DNA of 64,000 nucleotides, taken from NCBI GenBank assembly GCA_037179335.1, contig JAKZHN010000024.1, forward strand, positions 310,001 through 374,000. The letters are read 5' to 3'. The notes under the pieces were generated by a model. The model had not been told where the DNA came from. It did not search any database and saw only the letters and a list, made by a program, of their open reading frames with translations. A program made the position numbers and the translations under genes. The number at the start of each line of letters is the position of its first letter. Position 1 is the first letter of the stretch. The stretch comes from Cyclaneusma minus (taxonomy: Eukaryota; Ascomycota; Leotiomycetes; Marthamycetales; Marthamycetaceae). Below are positions 9,133 through 18,925 of this stretch, piece after piece.

Positions 9133-11048
9133 TCACGTCTGAATAAGGTCCGGAAGCACCATCTTCACACTATCTGGATGTAGCATGGCGGCTATTTCCT
9201 GTCCCATCTGAGCGGCGCGAACGGCAGTCTCTCTGTATTTCTTAACTTCAACCTCAACCAAGTCTAGGCGCTCTTGAAGACTGTCGCGCTCGTTGATCGC
9301 TTTGTTGTGTTTGAAGCACCACTCGTTCGAACTCTGTTTGAGTCGTTCGCGCTCCTTTTCCAGCCTCCGGTTTTCACTGCGCAGCGGCATGTTCGCCTTC
9401 TCGATTCGATCATCCTCGGCTGCCTTGTTTGTCTGGAGCGTCCTCCTCAGCATCAAACAGTCCTCCTTGACCTGCTTCAGCTCCTCAGCCGCCTCAGAGT
9501 GGATAGCTTGGTCGTGAAGCTGTGCCCGAAGATCCGCTGCTTCAGCTTCAGCTTGCTTCAACTTCGTCAAAGCGTACTCTTCGTTGGCAGATTGAACCTG
9601 AAGTTGGAAATTCAAGTCATAGATTTTGTCGCGGCGCGTGATGAGTTCGTTGCCGAGACCACGAATCTTCTGGTTCAGATCGCCGATCGTAAACGTCATC
9701 TGCACTTCCTTGTCCTTCAGAGCCTTGATTTCGGCATCCTTCTTTTCCAGCTCCTCGCGATGACGACGCTTGCCTTCACACAGGTCATTGCGGAGACCTT
9801 TAAGAACGGAATCATGGTTGACCTTCAAGTTCTCAAGATTCTCAAGATTCTGGAGCTCCTGACTCTTTGCCTTGAGCTTCAATCTCTCCATCTCCGCTGT
9901 TACGCCCTCCAGGCTAAGTGTCGGCTGGTAATCATCGAGACGCTTGAGCTCCTGGGTGACCGATGCGTTGAGAAGTGGGAGATGTTTAATTGATACCGAC
10001 GTAAAATGTTCATTCTCATGGTCTCGAAGCTTCGTATCTGCTTCAGAGGCCCGTATCGCTTGTGCCTCACGGTGCTGAGCGTTGGGCATGATGCCGGTCA
10101 TGAGCCACACTTCTTCCCGGTTGAAGAGCCCAACTAGGATGTTGTCTTTGAACTCTTGGTTGCCATGTTGGAAGTATTCTTGGGCGAACGCATTATTCGT
10201 GCCGAATATGCTGTCGGACAACTGCTGCACCTTGGCTCTGCCTTCCTCCGTGGTTTGCAGCTCGTCTGTAAGCGCCTTGACAAAGTCCAGCATTCTTCTG
10301 ATACGCGGTGCTTCTTGAGCTTTCTCAAGCCCCGATATGGCACGACGTGCATCATCGAGACCTTTGGTGTGAGGGCCCAGGGCTTGTCTCACGTCCGCGA
10401 AGGTGGCTTCGAGGGACCCAGTCTGGACTGCAGTCGTCGTCGGCTTCGTGGTGCGGGCCATTCTCATGATTTGCGCCTCAGAGACGTCGAGGAACAACCG
10501 TAGTAGGTGCGATTTGCGCTGCTCCTCCTCATAACGCGCCTCCGCCACTCGCCAATCCGTCCAGAGTCTTTCCACGTTGTAGTTAAGGTATCTTGGATCG
10601 GGATTGCTTTCTAGCGCCTTCATCATAGCAAGTTTCGCTTCGGCTTCAGCTAGCCTGTGACGCTTGTTAGCTCAATAGTCCAAGCGATAGGGGGTAGTAC
10701 AAGCGAGAAGGGGTAGTTCAACTGAGAAGGGATAGTGACGTACTCATTCAGTTTGGCCACCCTATCAGGGTAATCTCCCAATGCCGTCTGGAGCACTTGT
10801 TGATATCTTGCCCGGGCCGAGTTCTCCTTGGTGAGACTGCCAAGCTTGCACCTCAAGAAGTCGAGTTCACTTTTCTCGTCAAGTGTCAGAGTCACCGGAG
10901 CAGGTGCGGGAGCAGTAACGGAGCACGGCTTTTCACTTCGAGTTTTCTTGTTCTTGAGTTTCTCGTCTGGGGTCGGACTCGGCGGAGTGGGGGGACAACT
11001 AGGAACTCCGCACGGATCCCCACCTCTTTTTCTTTTGTACTTCCCCAT
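9133..11048 (-). CDS. Long coiled-coil hypothetical protein
   Basis: Two exons (11048..10744 and 10654..9133, donor GTACGT, acceptor CACAG, phase 2) give 608 aa. The N-terminus is basic and Pro-rich (KYKRKRGGDP, PPTPPSPTPDEK), which could act as a nuclear-localisation region. From about residue 100 nearly the whole protein is predicted helix with heptad patterns: RLKLKAKSQELQNLENLENLK, EELEKKDAEIKALKDKEVQ, LRSENRRLEKERERLKQ. There is no enzyme motif. Its second exon begins ELAEAEAKLAMMKALESNPDPRY and resembles that of the gene at 1-768, with the same intron phase, so the two look paralogous. The start lies 7 bp from a 15-bp minisatellite and next to the large repeat array. Function is unknown; a structural or scaffold role is only a guess from the coiled coil. 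Confidence 0.75.
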
Positions 11049-11055
11049 GTTGATC

Positions 11056-11160
11056 GGTCGTAGTTGCTAAGATCGTAGTTGCTAAGATCGTAGTGGCTAG
11101 GATCGTAGTGGCTAGGATCGTAGTTTCTAGGATCGTAGTGGCTAGGGTCGTAGTGGCCGA
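11056..11160. repeat. 15-bp minisatellite, seven copies, abutting a gene start
   Basis: Seven head-to-tail copies of GATCGTAGTGGCTAG-like units (G/T, G/A and T/C variants) run from 11056 to 11160. They begin 7 bp upstream of the ATG of the minus-strand coiled-coil gene, so they lie in its 5' UTR or core promoter. The outermost copy is the most diverged. Confidence 0.85.
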
Positions 11161-11199
11161 TGTGGCGGATGACGTGTCGTGAGCGTCGGGCCTCGAGAG

Positions 11200-14100
11200 T
11201 TGTGAGTCTAATGATGTTGGAGTCCGAAGTCGGTAATCTGCTTCCGAGCTCGCTTAACACGAAATGTCTTGGGCGAAATAGACGGTGGTAAGAGGCGTAT
11301 AGGCGAAGCTAGAAATTGCGCGTCAGAATAGGTTAGCGAAAGCTGTGAGGAATTCAGGGGTCAAGCGGGGTAGGCAAACCGGAAGTTCAGAGAATGGATT
11401 TCGAGTCCGAAGTCGGCGACCTGGGAAGCTGGCCCAGCACGAAATGTCTTTGGCGAACGTGGTAAGATGGGTATAGACGAAGCTAGACCTTGCGCGTGAA
11501 AGAGATATAGCGAAGCTGTCTAGGAATCCAGGAAGCAATCGGGATTCGGGGTAGGCAGCCCAAGCGCTCGTAGACTTGGCGTATAGTGGGTAGCTGATAG
11601 AAGTTGAGTGGAACTCAGAGAGTCCAAAGTACCCAGGTTGAACAAGAGAAGCTTTGTCGCGGCGCAGGTCGTGAAGGTCTGTCTGTTCTTGGGAGTTGTG
11701 AAGGGAAAATGGAGAGCGTCTTTCAGCGCCAAGTGGAGATTTAAGTAAGAAGGAGGAAGCGAAGGCGAGTCGCTTGTGACGCTAGTGTATAGGCGAAGCT
11801 AGACCTTGCGCGAAAACAAGCTAGCGAAGCTGTCTAGCGAAGCTGTCTAGCATCCAGAAGCCAAGGTACGAAAATAGTCTTTGGCGTAAAAGAGAGATAA
11901 CCGAAGTTGTCTAAGAGTCCAGGGGTCCGTGAGGGTCTGTCTGTTCCTGGGAGTTGTAAAGGAAAAGAGGAGAGCGTCTTTCAGCACCAAGTGGAGTTAA
12001 GTATGGAGGCAGGATCCGGAGGCGGCTCGTTTGTGACGCTAGCGTATAAACGAAGCTAGACCTTAGGCGAAGCTAGACCTTGCACGAAAACAAGCTAGCG
12101 AAGCTGTCTAGAATCCAGAGGCCAAGGCACGAAACTGGACTTCGCGCGTGAAAGAGAGATAGCTGAAGCTGTCTGAGAGTCCAGGAGTCAATCGCGGATA
12201 GGTAGGCAAACCGAGAGGTGATATACTTGGCGTATCAAGAGAAGCTGATAAAAGTTGAATGGAGATCAGCCTAGGTTGTTCTTGAGCAGATAGGCGAAGC
12301 TAGACCTAGCGCGTGAAAACAAGCTAGCGAAGCTGTCCGAGAGTTCAGGGATCGAAGCTAGACTTTGCGCGTGGAAGAGAGATAGCCGCCGCTGTCTGAG
12401 AGTCCAGGGGTCAATCGCGGGTAGGTAGGCAAACCGAGAGTGATAGACTTGGCGTATTAAGAGAAGCTGATAGATGGTGAATGGAACTCAGAGGCCAAGG
12501 TACCCAGGTTTATTGTGGACGGATAGGCGAAGCTAGACCTAGCGCGTGAGAGCAAGCTAGCGAAGCTGGACCTTGTGCGTGAATGAGAGATAGCAAAGCT
12601 GTCTAACAGTCCAGGGGTCGAAATTAGACTTTGCGCTTGAACGGAAGATAGCGAAGCTGTCTAAGAATCCAGGGGTCAGTCGCGGGTAGGTAAGCAAACC
12701 GAGCTGTCTTTCTTGGTGTATGACGGGTAATTGATAAAGGTTGTATGGAACTCAAAGGCCAAAGCAACCAAGTTGAACGAGAGGAACTTCGTCGTGGCGC
12801 GGGTCGTGAAGGTCTGTCATTGGGAGTCGCAATGGGAAAAAGGAGAGCGTCCTTCAACACCAAGGAGGTTTGAGTAAGTATGGAGGCGGACACCGGGGGC
12901 GGATCGCTTAAACGCCCGAAGACTCAAGCGGAGCTAGACGTGTTGAACGAGAGGAACTTTGTCGAGTCACAGGGCGTGAATATCTGTCCTTGTATTGCAA
13001 TTGGAAGGAGGAGAGCGTATTCCAGCACCAAATAGAGGCTTGAGTAAGTATGGAGGCGGACACCGGAGGCGGATCGCTTACACTCTTCCGAAGACTCAAG
13101 TGGAGATAGACGTTGAGCGAGAGGAACTTCGTCGAGTCGCGGGGCGTGAATGTCTGTCCTTGGAGTTGCAAAGGGAAGGAGAAGAATGCCTTTCCCCACC
13201 AAGTGGAGGTTCAAGTAATCGATGCGGGAATCGGAGGCTCTCGCTCAAATGCAACCGAGAACTCGCTTGACTCAGATTGGCATAAGACCTATCTGAGCGA
13301 GGCTAGATGTTGCGCGTGAGGATAAGTTGACGAAGCTGTCGAGAATCCTGGAGTGTTGGGAGTCGGGAGGGGAAAGAGAAGAGGGGTCTGTCTGGACCAA
13401 GTGAAGGTTTAAGTAGAAGTGGGAGTCGGAAGTCGGCGACTCTGCTTCTGAGACTCGGCTAAACGTAGCCGACATCTCGGGCGATATAGATGGCGCCAAG
13501 ACCTACCCGGGCGAAGCTAGACTTTGGGCGTGAGGATAGATAGGCGAAGTTGTCCGAGACTTCAGGGGCCAATCGGGGGCAGGCAGAACGAGCGGCGGTA
13601 GACGGGACGGGCGGCGGCAGACTCAAAGTGCGACAGACAGTTAGCGAATGTGTAGTAATACAGAGGTCGAGACTAGGCGAAACCAACGACAGTAGACTTG
13701 GCGTGCGACAGGAGCCAGCGAAGCCGTGTGGAAGTTCCGGAATCAACACTATGCGAACTAAGCGGTGACAGACTTGGCGCACGACGGGTAATCAATAGAG
13801 CTGGGTGGGGATTCAGAGATGAAGACACCCAGGGTGACCGAGTCACAATTTGCAGGGGTGGTGGGTGTATCGTCAGCCGTGTTGAAGGTGGTGAGACGAG
13901 GGTAGGCGAGATGGGCGGTGGTAGAGTCGGCGTGCGACAGGAAGTCAGCGAAGCTGTGTGGAAATTCAGTCGTAAAGGCACCTAGGTTGATCGAGTCGCA
14001 ATTTGCAGAGCGGGAGCTGGTAATTGGGAGTTTGCGAGCTGTGAGCGTAAAGAAAAGGGTGTGCCTCCCACCTCCCGCCTGATGCGGAAGATTTGCATAA

Positions 14101-14900
14101 TAGAAAATGGCTAGCAGCCACCTGCTTCCAAGCATGAGATCGTAGTAAGACCAATCCGGCCGAAACTAGACATTGAGCGTGAAAATGAATTAGCAAAGCT
14201 GTCTACGGACCGGAAACAAAGGGCCCAAGGGGACGAACTCAGGGGTCAAGGTGCCCCACAGATCAAAGCATTTGATTGGGGGGGCAGTTCAGTCTTTCCA
14301 TTCACATATCCAATTATTGTTCCCAGTTCGTGACTCATTCTCATCCCTTGACATCGGATGCTCCGCAGAGTGGATCGGTAGAGGAATTTGTAAAGAAGAA
14401 GGAAGGTGTATCGCCCATAGTGGAAGGGCTTCGCTAGCCATGATACGTGATCATCATGTTAGAAGTCGTAGGAACGATCTGGGCGGGGCTAGATGTTGCG
14501 CGTGAAGCAGAGTTAATAGTGCTGTCTGCTGGATGGGTCAACTTACTCTTCACAGTTCTTGATCCTCTGTCTTTCCTTGCCATCCTGAATGCCCAGTCAA
14601 GGGGGTCAGTAGTCGTAGAAGGGGTCGCGAAAGAAAGCAAGCAAGAAAGAAAACAGAACCCTGCGGGACTCGTCTGTGGAAGGTTCTGCAAAGGAAAAGG
14701 AAAACCTTATCGCCAGCATCGGATGGGAAGCATATGTATGTACCTACAGATTCCGCAATCGACGCTCCGTCCAGAAGCTTGCTAGCAATGGCAGAATGAT
14801 CAAGAGTAGTTGGGGCGGCAATCTTGTGGAGAAGGAAAGACGATCGGTGGTAGACTCGACGTGCGACAGTCGGGATATAGTATGGTGGCTGTTGATAGGA
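11200..14900. repeat. Mosaic array of degenerate long repeats
   Basis: A core of GCGAAGCTAGACCTTGCGCG, usually followed by TGAAAGAGAGATAGCGAAGC and TGTCTAAGAATCCAGGGGTC, recurs more than ten times, for example near 11303, 11477, 11793, 12072, 12293, 12527, 13303, 13513, 14160 and 14483. Secondary modules repeat in partly shuffled order: GACTTGGCGTAT, CCAAGGTACCCAGGTT, GTGAAGGTCTGTC, GAGAGCGTCTTTCAGCACCAAGTGGAG and AAGTATGGAGGCGGACACCG. Complete cycles are roughly 180-320 bp and strongly diverged. Short open frames on the minus strand echo each other because of the repeat, but none is a convincing gene. No transposase or terminal repeats are seen. Confidence 0.75.
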
Positions 14901-15443
14901 CGGTATCGCTGCAACTACCCCTGAGCTCTCACTGCCATCGGTCGTGGCAGCTGCTGTCGTATACCTTCCTCACCGTCGACCGAAGCACCTGTTGTCGTCA
15001 TCTTGAGGTCAATACGTTCGAGCTTCCTCCAACTGCCGAAAGGAATCGAGGGGACTGCGGTACAGAATAGGGCAGTCAATGAGGAGAAGAAATGACGTCC
15101 ATGTTCATACCCACATGATTTCAACGCGAGAAACAGGTTGGCAACTTTTCCTGTTTTCTCTCAACCTGATGACCGAGACGAGCGTTTGGCCAGCAGCAGC
15201 CGCATGCTTCAAGTTTCCACTCGGACGCTCGATAAGTTGATTTGGTGTCAGTCATTGCGGCGTTCCCAGGTAACTTCGACATCGTCCTGAGCACAATCAG
15301 AAGAGGCTCCAAGTATTGGAACTGATTTCAATGAATAGGGTCGATCCATCTCCACACGTCCTCGCTATGGATGAAGCGAGAGCTCTAGACCTGAATCTCT
15401 AATCATACAACCCGCCAGCTTCGCCGTCTTCCAGAGTCAGGGC
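14901..15443. other. Gene-free stretch after the repeat array
   Basis: This is the 3' flank of the RUS-family gene. Faint echoes of the array (GACTCGACGTGCGACAG near 14855) fade out here. I can support no gene. Confidence 0.4.
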
Positions 15444-17006
15444 TCATTTGTTCTTGCGCAGTTCCAGCTTCTCTGGCGGTTCGTTCTCTGGCTGTTTGAG
15501 CTTCTCTGGCTTTTCGAGCTTCTCATCATTCCCGCCCCCACTGCCCATAGTCTGCCCCACCATCAACCGGGTCCCGGATCTCGTTTCCATCGCTCCAGTC
15601 TTCAGATCCCAGCCGGCTTCTTCGAGCTTTGCAAAGAACGCATCCACATGCTGGGGACAATCTCTCTCGAGCGTTGAAAGCAAGTCCCTAACATCCCTCC
15701 AGCGCGCTATACAAGTAGTTTCTGGTTCTTCGCTTTCGTCAATTCTCTTGGCTGCCTTTAGGGCGAGTGTCCAGGCAATCAATTGCGTTCGAACAGTCGA
15801 ATTGCTCTTGAGGACAACGTAGAAGGTCTTTTCGTGATGGGCGTAGTGTATGATGTAATCTTGCCATTTGTACAGATCTAGGAGGACTGACAGATAGTCG
15901 CTGCAATCCCTTCCGGTGTGGTACTTGATGCCTGCCCTCTTGTGATCTCTTAACCGTGCTTTCAAGATGGTCTGGAGATCGACGCCGAGGATGCAGTAGC
16001 CGAGGGGTTTGCCGCCCTGCCAGCGTAGAACTCCGTCTCGTTCGAACACCTTTTCTTGGATGGATACTTGCTCAGGAGTAAGGACTTTCGCAGCGGAGCT
16101 GTCACTCTGGGAATAGTAGTGTGAGATGATGAGATTCGCTCGCTGTCGATTGAGAGTTCTCATGGTCACAGCTTTGACAGCAAGATAATTGGTTCCAAGG
16201 TGGATGGCAAGAAGGAAGATCATGGCAGTCCAGGTAGCAAACTGAGACGAAATCCTGGAAACGACAAAACTCCCCGCCCACATCCCCATCAACGAGATGA
16301 TCGTCTCCTGGCTGGAATCTTTCTGCTTCACGTCAGTAACTCAAGTCTCACAGAGAAGACAACAAGATAGTGAGCTCACAGCATTGAGTTCAGCCAGATT
16401 TCCTTGGGTAGCAAAATGGGCACTCAGACTAGCCTTCGAAGAGCCGGCAGCCACACCGCAAAGCGCCCTCAACACGCTCGAGAAACTGTAAACCACCACT
16501 CTCGTAGTCTTCGGAAAAGCAGGACTCAAGCAGTCCAAAATCATGGCAGCATCATTGAAAACATCCGCACTTAGCCGATACATCTTGCACTCCGGCTCGA
16601 GAGCGCTTCCAAGCCTGTGTGCAAACAAAATGGTGGCAATTCGTCCCATGCTGCTTTGAAGCACAGAGAGCAGCAGCGCTGCTGTGGGAGATGCACTCGC
16701 ATCGCCAACACCCACGCCTTCAAGCACGGCTCGTGAAGCTAAGAGACCGGCGATCGAGCTGGAAAAGGCTTGGAGGGAGTCGTAGATTTGATATTCGAGG
16801 TAGTCGTGGGTGACGCTGTTTGGATAGCCGGCTGGTAGGAATGCGTACATGAAGCTTTTGAGGTAGCTCGTGGACACGCCGGGGACCTTCACGTCGAGCG
16901 AAGGCCACTTCATGTTGTCAGACCCATTTTGGGTGGTGGTGTATGTTGCCACCACATTGCCGGCTTGATCGACTTCCTCAGCTGCGACAGGTGGGAAGCG
17001 CGTCAT
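15444..17006 (-). CDS. RUS family (DUF647) membrane-associated protein
   Basis: Two exons (17006..16380 and 16322..15444, phase 0) give about 501 aa. I chose the ATG at 17006, which has a good ACC context; the reading frame extends upstream only from a TTG. The DUF647 core is clear: SYLKSFMYAFLPAGYPNSV, HDYLEYQIYDSLQAFSSSIAG, KMYRLSADVFNDAAMILDCLSP, and GAAGSSKASLSAHFATQGNLAELNA-like sequence spanning the splice. Hydrophobic helices follow (TWTAMIFLLAIHLGTNYLAV). The C-terminal tail is a Lys/Glu/Pro-rich repeat (EKLEKPEKLKQPENEPPEKLEL). Plant ROOT UVB SENSITIVE proteins and the animal member (C16orf58) belong to this family. The biochemical role in fungi is not established. Confidence 0.85.
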
Positions 17007-17690
17007 GGTGCGTTCCTGGGTTGAGAGGTGGTCTTTCGGTACGTTAACGAGTTGAAGATGGAGAATGGAGCTCAACGGTCAACGGCGCAGCTCATGCTGA
17101 TGTAGCATTGGCTTTCCGAAACTTCAGTGCACATGCTAAACCAACAACTCTGAGTTCGAGCAGGCAGCAAGCGGTGTTTGGAGGGGAAAAGGAGGTTGAA
17201 GGTTGAGCCAAGTGCCATTTGAGCCAAGTGCCATTTGAGAAAACCTTCTGGATTTTAAGGTTACGCCGGCGCAGGGAAGGAATGGTGCCATCGAGTATTT
17301 CATTTGCAATGCGGCGCATAAATGTATATATCTCGCCCAAACAGTATTTGATGGATTAGCATTTCTCAGCTAATAGCGGGTCTGTAATGCAAGTTTTATT
17401 TTTATATTGATTCGAAATTAAGCCGGCCAACTGAGGTGCCATTCGGCCGGCCGTTTGTCAATCGCCCCGCGATCACGCGACTGTCAGAAACGCAGATGCT
17501 GCCAAAATTTTCACGAAAAGATGAAGATCTTCTATACACTCGGCTGGTGTCCAGAATCAGGATGAAGCGACCGCAAAGTGGTATTACTATTCCATCGCTC
17601 ATTCGCTCAATAGAGTACGCTGTACACATGATATCTCAAGCCCCCAACTCCATGTAACGAAACACGATACCCAGTATCCTACTCATGCCC
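17007..17690. promoter_or_regulatory. Intergenic region upstream of the RUS gene, with a 16-bp tandem direct repeat
   Basis: This is the 5' flank of the RUS gene and the 3' flank of the syntaxin gene (both minus strand). GAGCCAAGTGCCATTT occurs twice with no gap (17205-17220 and 17221-17236). The middle part (17340-17420) is AT-rich. No gene is visible. Confidence 0.5.
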
Positions 17691-18558
17691 TTATCCCAAG
17701 AAGACGGCGAGCAATACAACTGTGAGGATGACAGCCAGAATCAAGAGCAGACAACACATCTTCGACCTGGCGTTCTTCTGATACCTCGCCGCACTCCTGA
17801 GCTCCAGATCTGCTCCACGAGTGTCCATAGCCGTATTTGAAACATTCATGTCGATTGTGTTGAGTTGCTCTCCCTGCTCGCTGACAATATGCGCCACATC
17901 TCTGAAGAGCTCGTTCAATTCGCTGACACCTTGCTCGATGTTTCGGATTTCGGCTTCTCGCTCGACGATCAGGGAGTCCTGGAAGTCCACCTCGTCCTGA
18001 TTTGCTAGCCTCAATTGTTCTAGCTCCTGTTGCTGCCCGAATTGCTGGCCACCTTCTGCTGATGGCGACTGAGCATCTTCCATGGCAGTACGCGCGGCGC
18101 TGGCCGAGGCTCGTTGTTTCTCGAGGGCGGAGCGCTGGATGGTTTGGAATTCTCCGAGAGAGGCCTGGAACTCGCGAGACAGTTTCTGCTGCGTGTATTT
18201 CTGCGATGGCTAGAAGACACCAATTAGTATATGTATCTGGCACAACATGAATTGATAATACACGTACGCTGACATCTTCCCACGACTGGATCTGCTTGAC
18301 GCCTTCTCCGACATCCTTGAAGGTATCCTTGGTTTCCTCCAAGAGATCGTGGACCCTTTCCCTTACTCGCTCGGTATCTCTCTTGGTACCCAGTAAGGCA
18401 ATCTGATTTGACAGCCTCGAGATATTGCCGGTCAGAGTAAAGAGCTTGGTGCTGAGATCAGTCGAAAGACGCTTGAACTCGGGATCGTCGGTGTAGTCAT
18501 CGCCGCGGCGAGCCGTAGTCGGCTGCGACTCGAGGGAAGACAGCTGGTCGAACGACAT
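17691..18558 (-). CDS. pep12: Endosomal Qa-SNARE, Pep12/syntaxin-7-like
   Basis: Two exons (18558..18268 and 18209..17691, phase 0, acceptor TTCTAG) give 269 aa, the size of Pep12. The protein starts MSFDQLSSLESQ, has an N-terminal three-helix region (DPEFKRLSTDLSTKLFTLTG, VRERVHDLLEETKDTFKDVG), then a SNARE motif from about residue 175 to 235 (IVEREAEIRNIEQGVSELNE, with the zero-layer Gln in EQGEQLNTID). The C-terminus is a 21-residue hydrophobic tail anchor (CCLLLILAVILTVVLLAVFLG). It should mediate fusion at late endosome or vacuole membranes. The longer frame upstream of 18558 is 5' UTR by comparison with the family. It shares a 367-bp head-to-head promoter with Ndc1. Confidence 0.9.
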
Positions 18559-18925
18559 CTGTGGTAGCGTAGATGGCGACAAAGAGAAACCAAAGGAGCG
18601 ACTTGTCGGAAAGCGAATAAAGCGTGTTTTTCTGAGAGAAGGCGGAGAGGTGGTACCTGGTCTGGAGGCAGCTGATCCGGCATTGACGTACCCGGCTCGC
18701 GCTAAGAGCGGCAGTTGCCGGCGCATCTCGCGAGGAAGAGAGCTCTGTGAAAACAAATGTCAACACAAGCTCAACTACGGCCAGCCACCATTCGACATTA
18801 ACTACCTCGGTAGGTAGGTACGTCGACCCAAGGCCCCTTCAATCCCCATGTGGCCATAGCTACAGCTCGACCTTTCGTGTCCTCATTGCACGCAGCTCGA
18901 ACGCTGCAGCGCCTTCTCAGCCAAG
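18559..18925. promoter_or_regulatory. Bidirectional promoter between the syntaxin gene and ndc1
   Basis: Only 367 bp separate the two start codons, so both promoters and both 5' leaders must lie here. It contains short TAGGTAGGTA repeats (18809-18819). I see no TATA box in a plausible position for either gene. Confidence 0.55.

Noticed and set aside
9274..9993. 239-codon plus-strand frame rich in Leu
   Set aside because: Antisense of the coiled-coil gene; the Leu-rich composition mirrors Glu/Lys/Gln codons on the other strand.
10892..11260. Minus-strand frame with a HYDPS pentapeptide repeat
   Set aside because: The repeat is just the 15-bp minisatellite translated, and the frame conflicts with the well-supported start at 11048.
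12624..13214. Several similar minus-strand frames of about 90 codons
   Set aside because: They resemble one another because the DNA array repeats; they lack good starts and splice signals and are in different frames.
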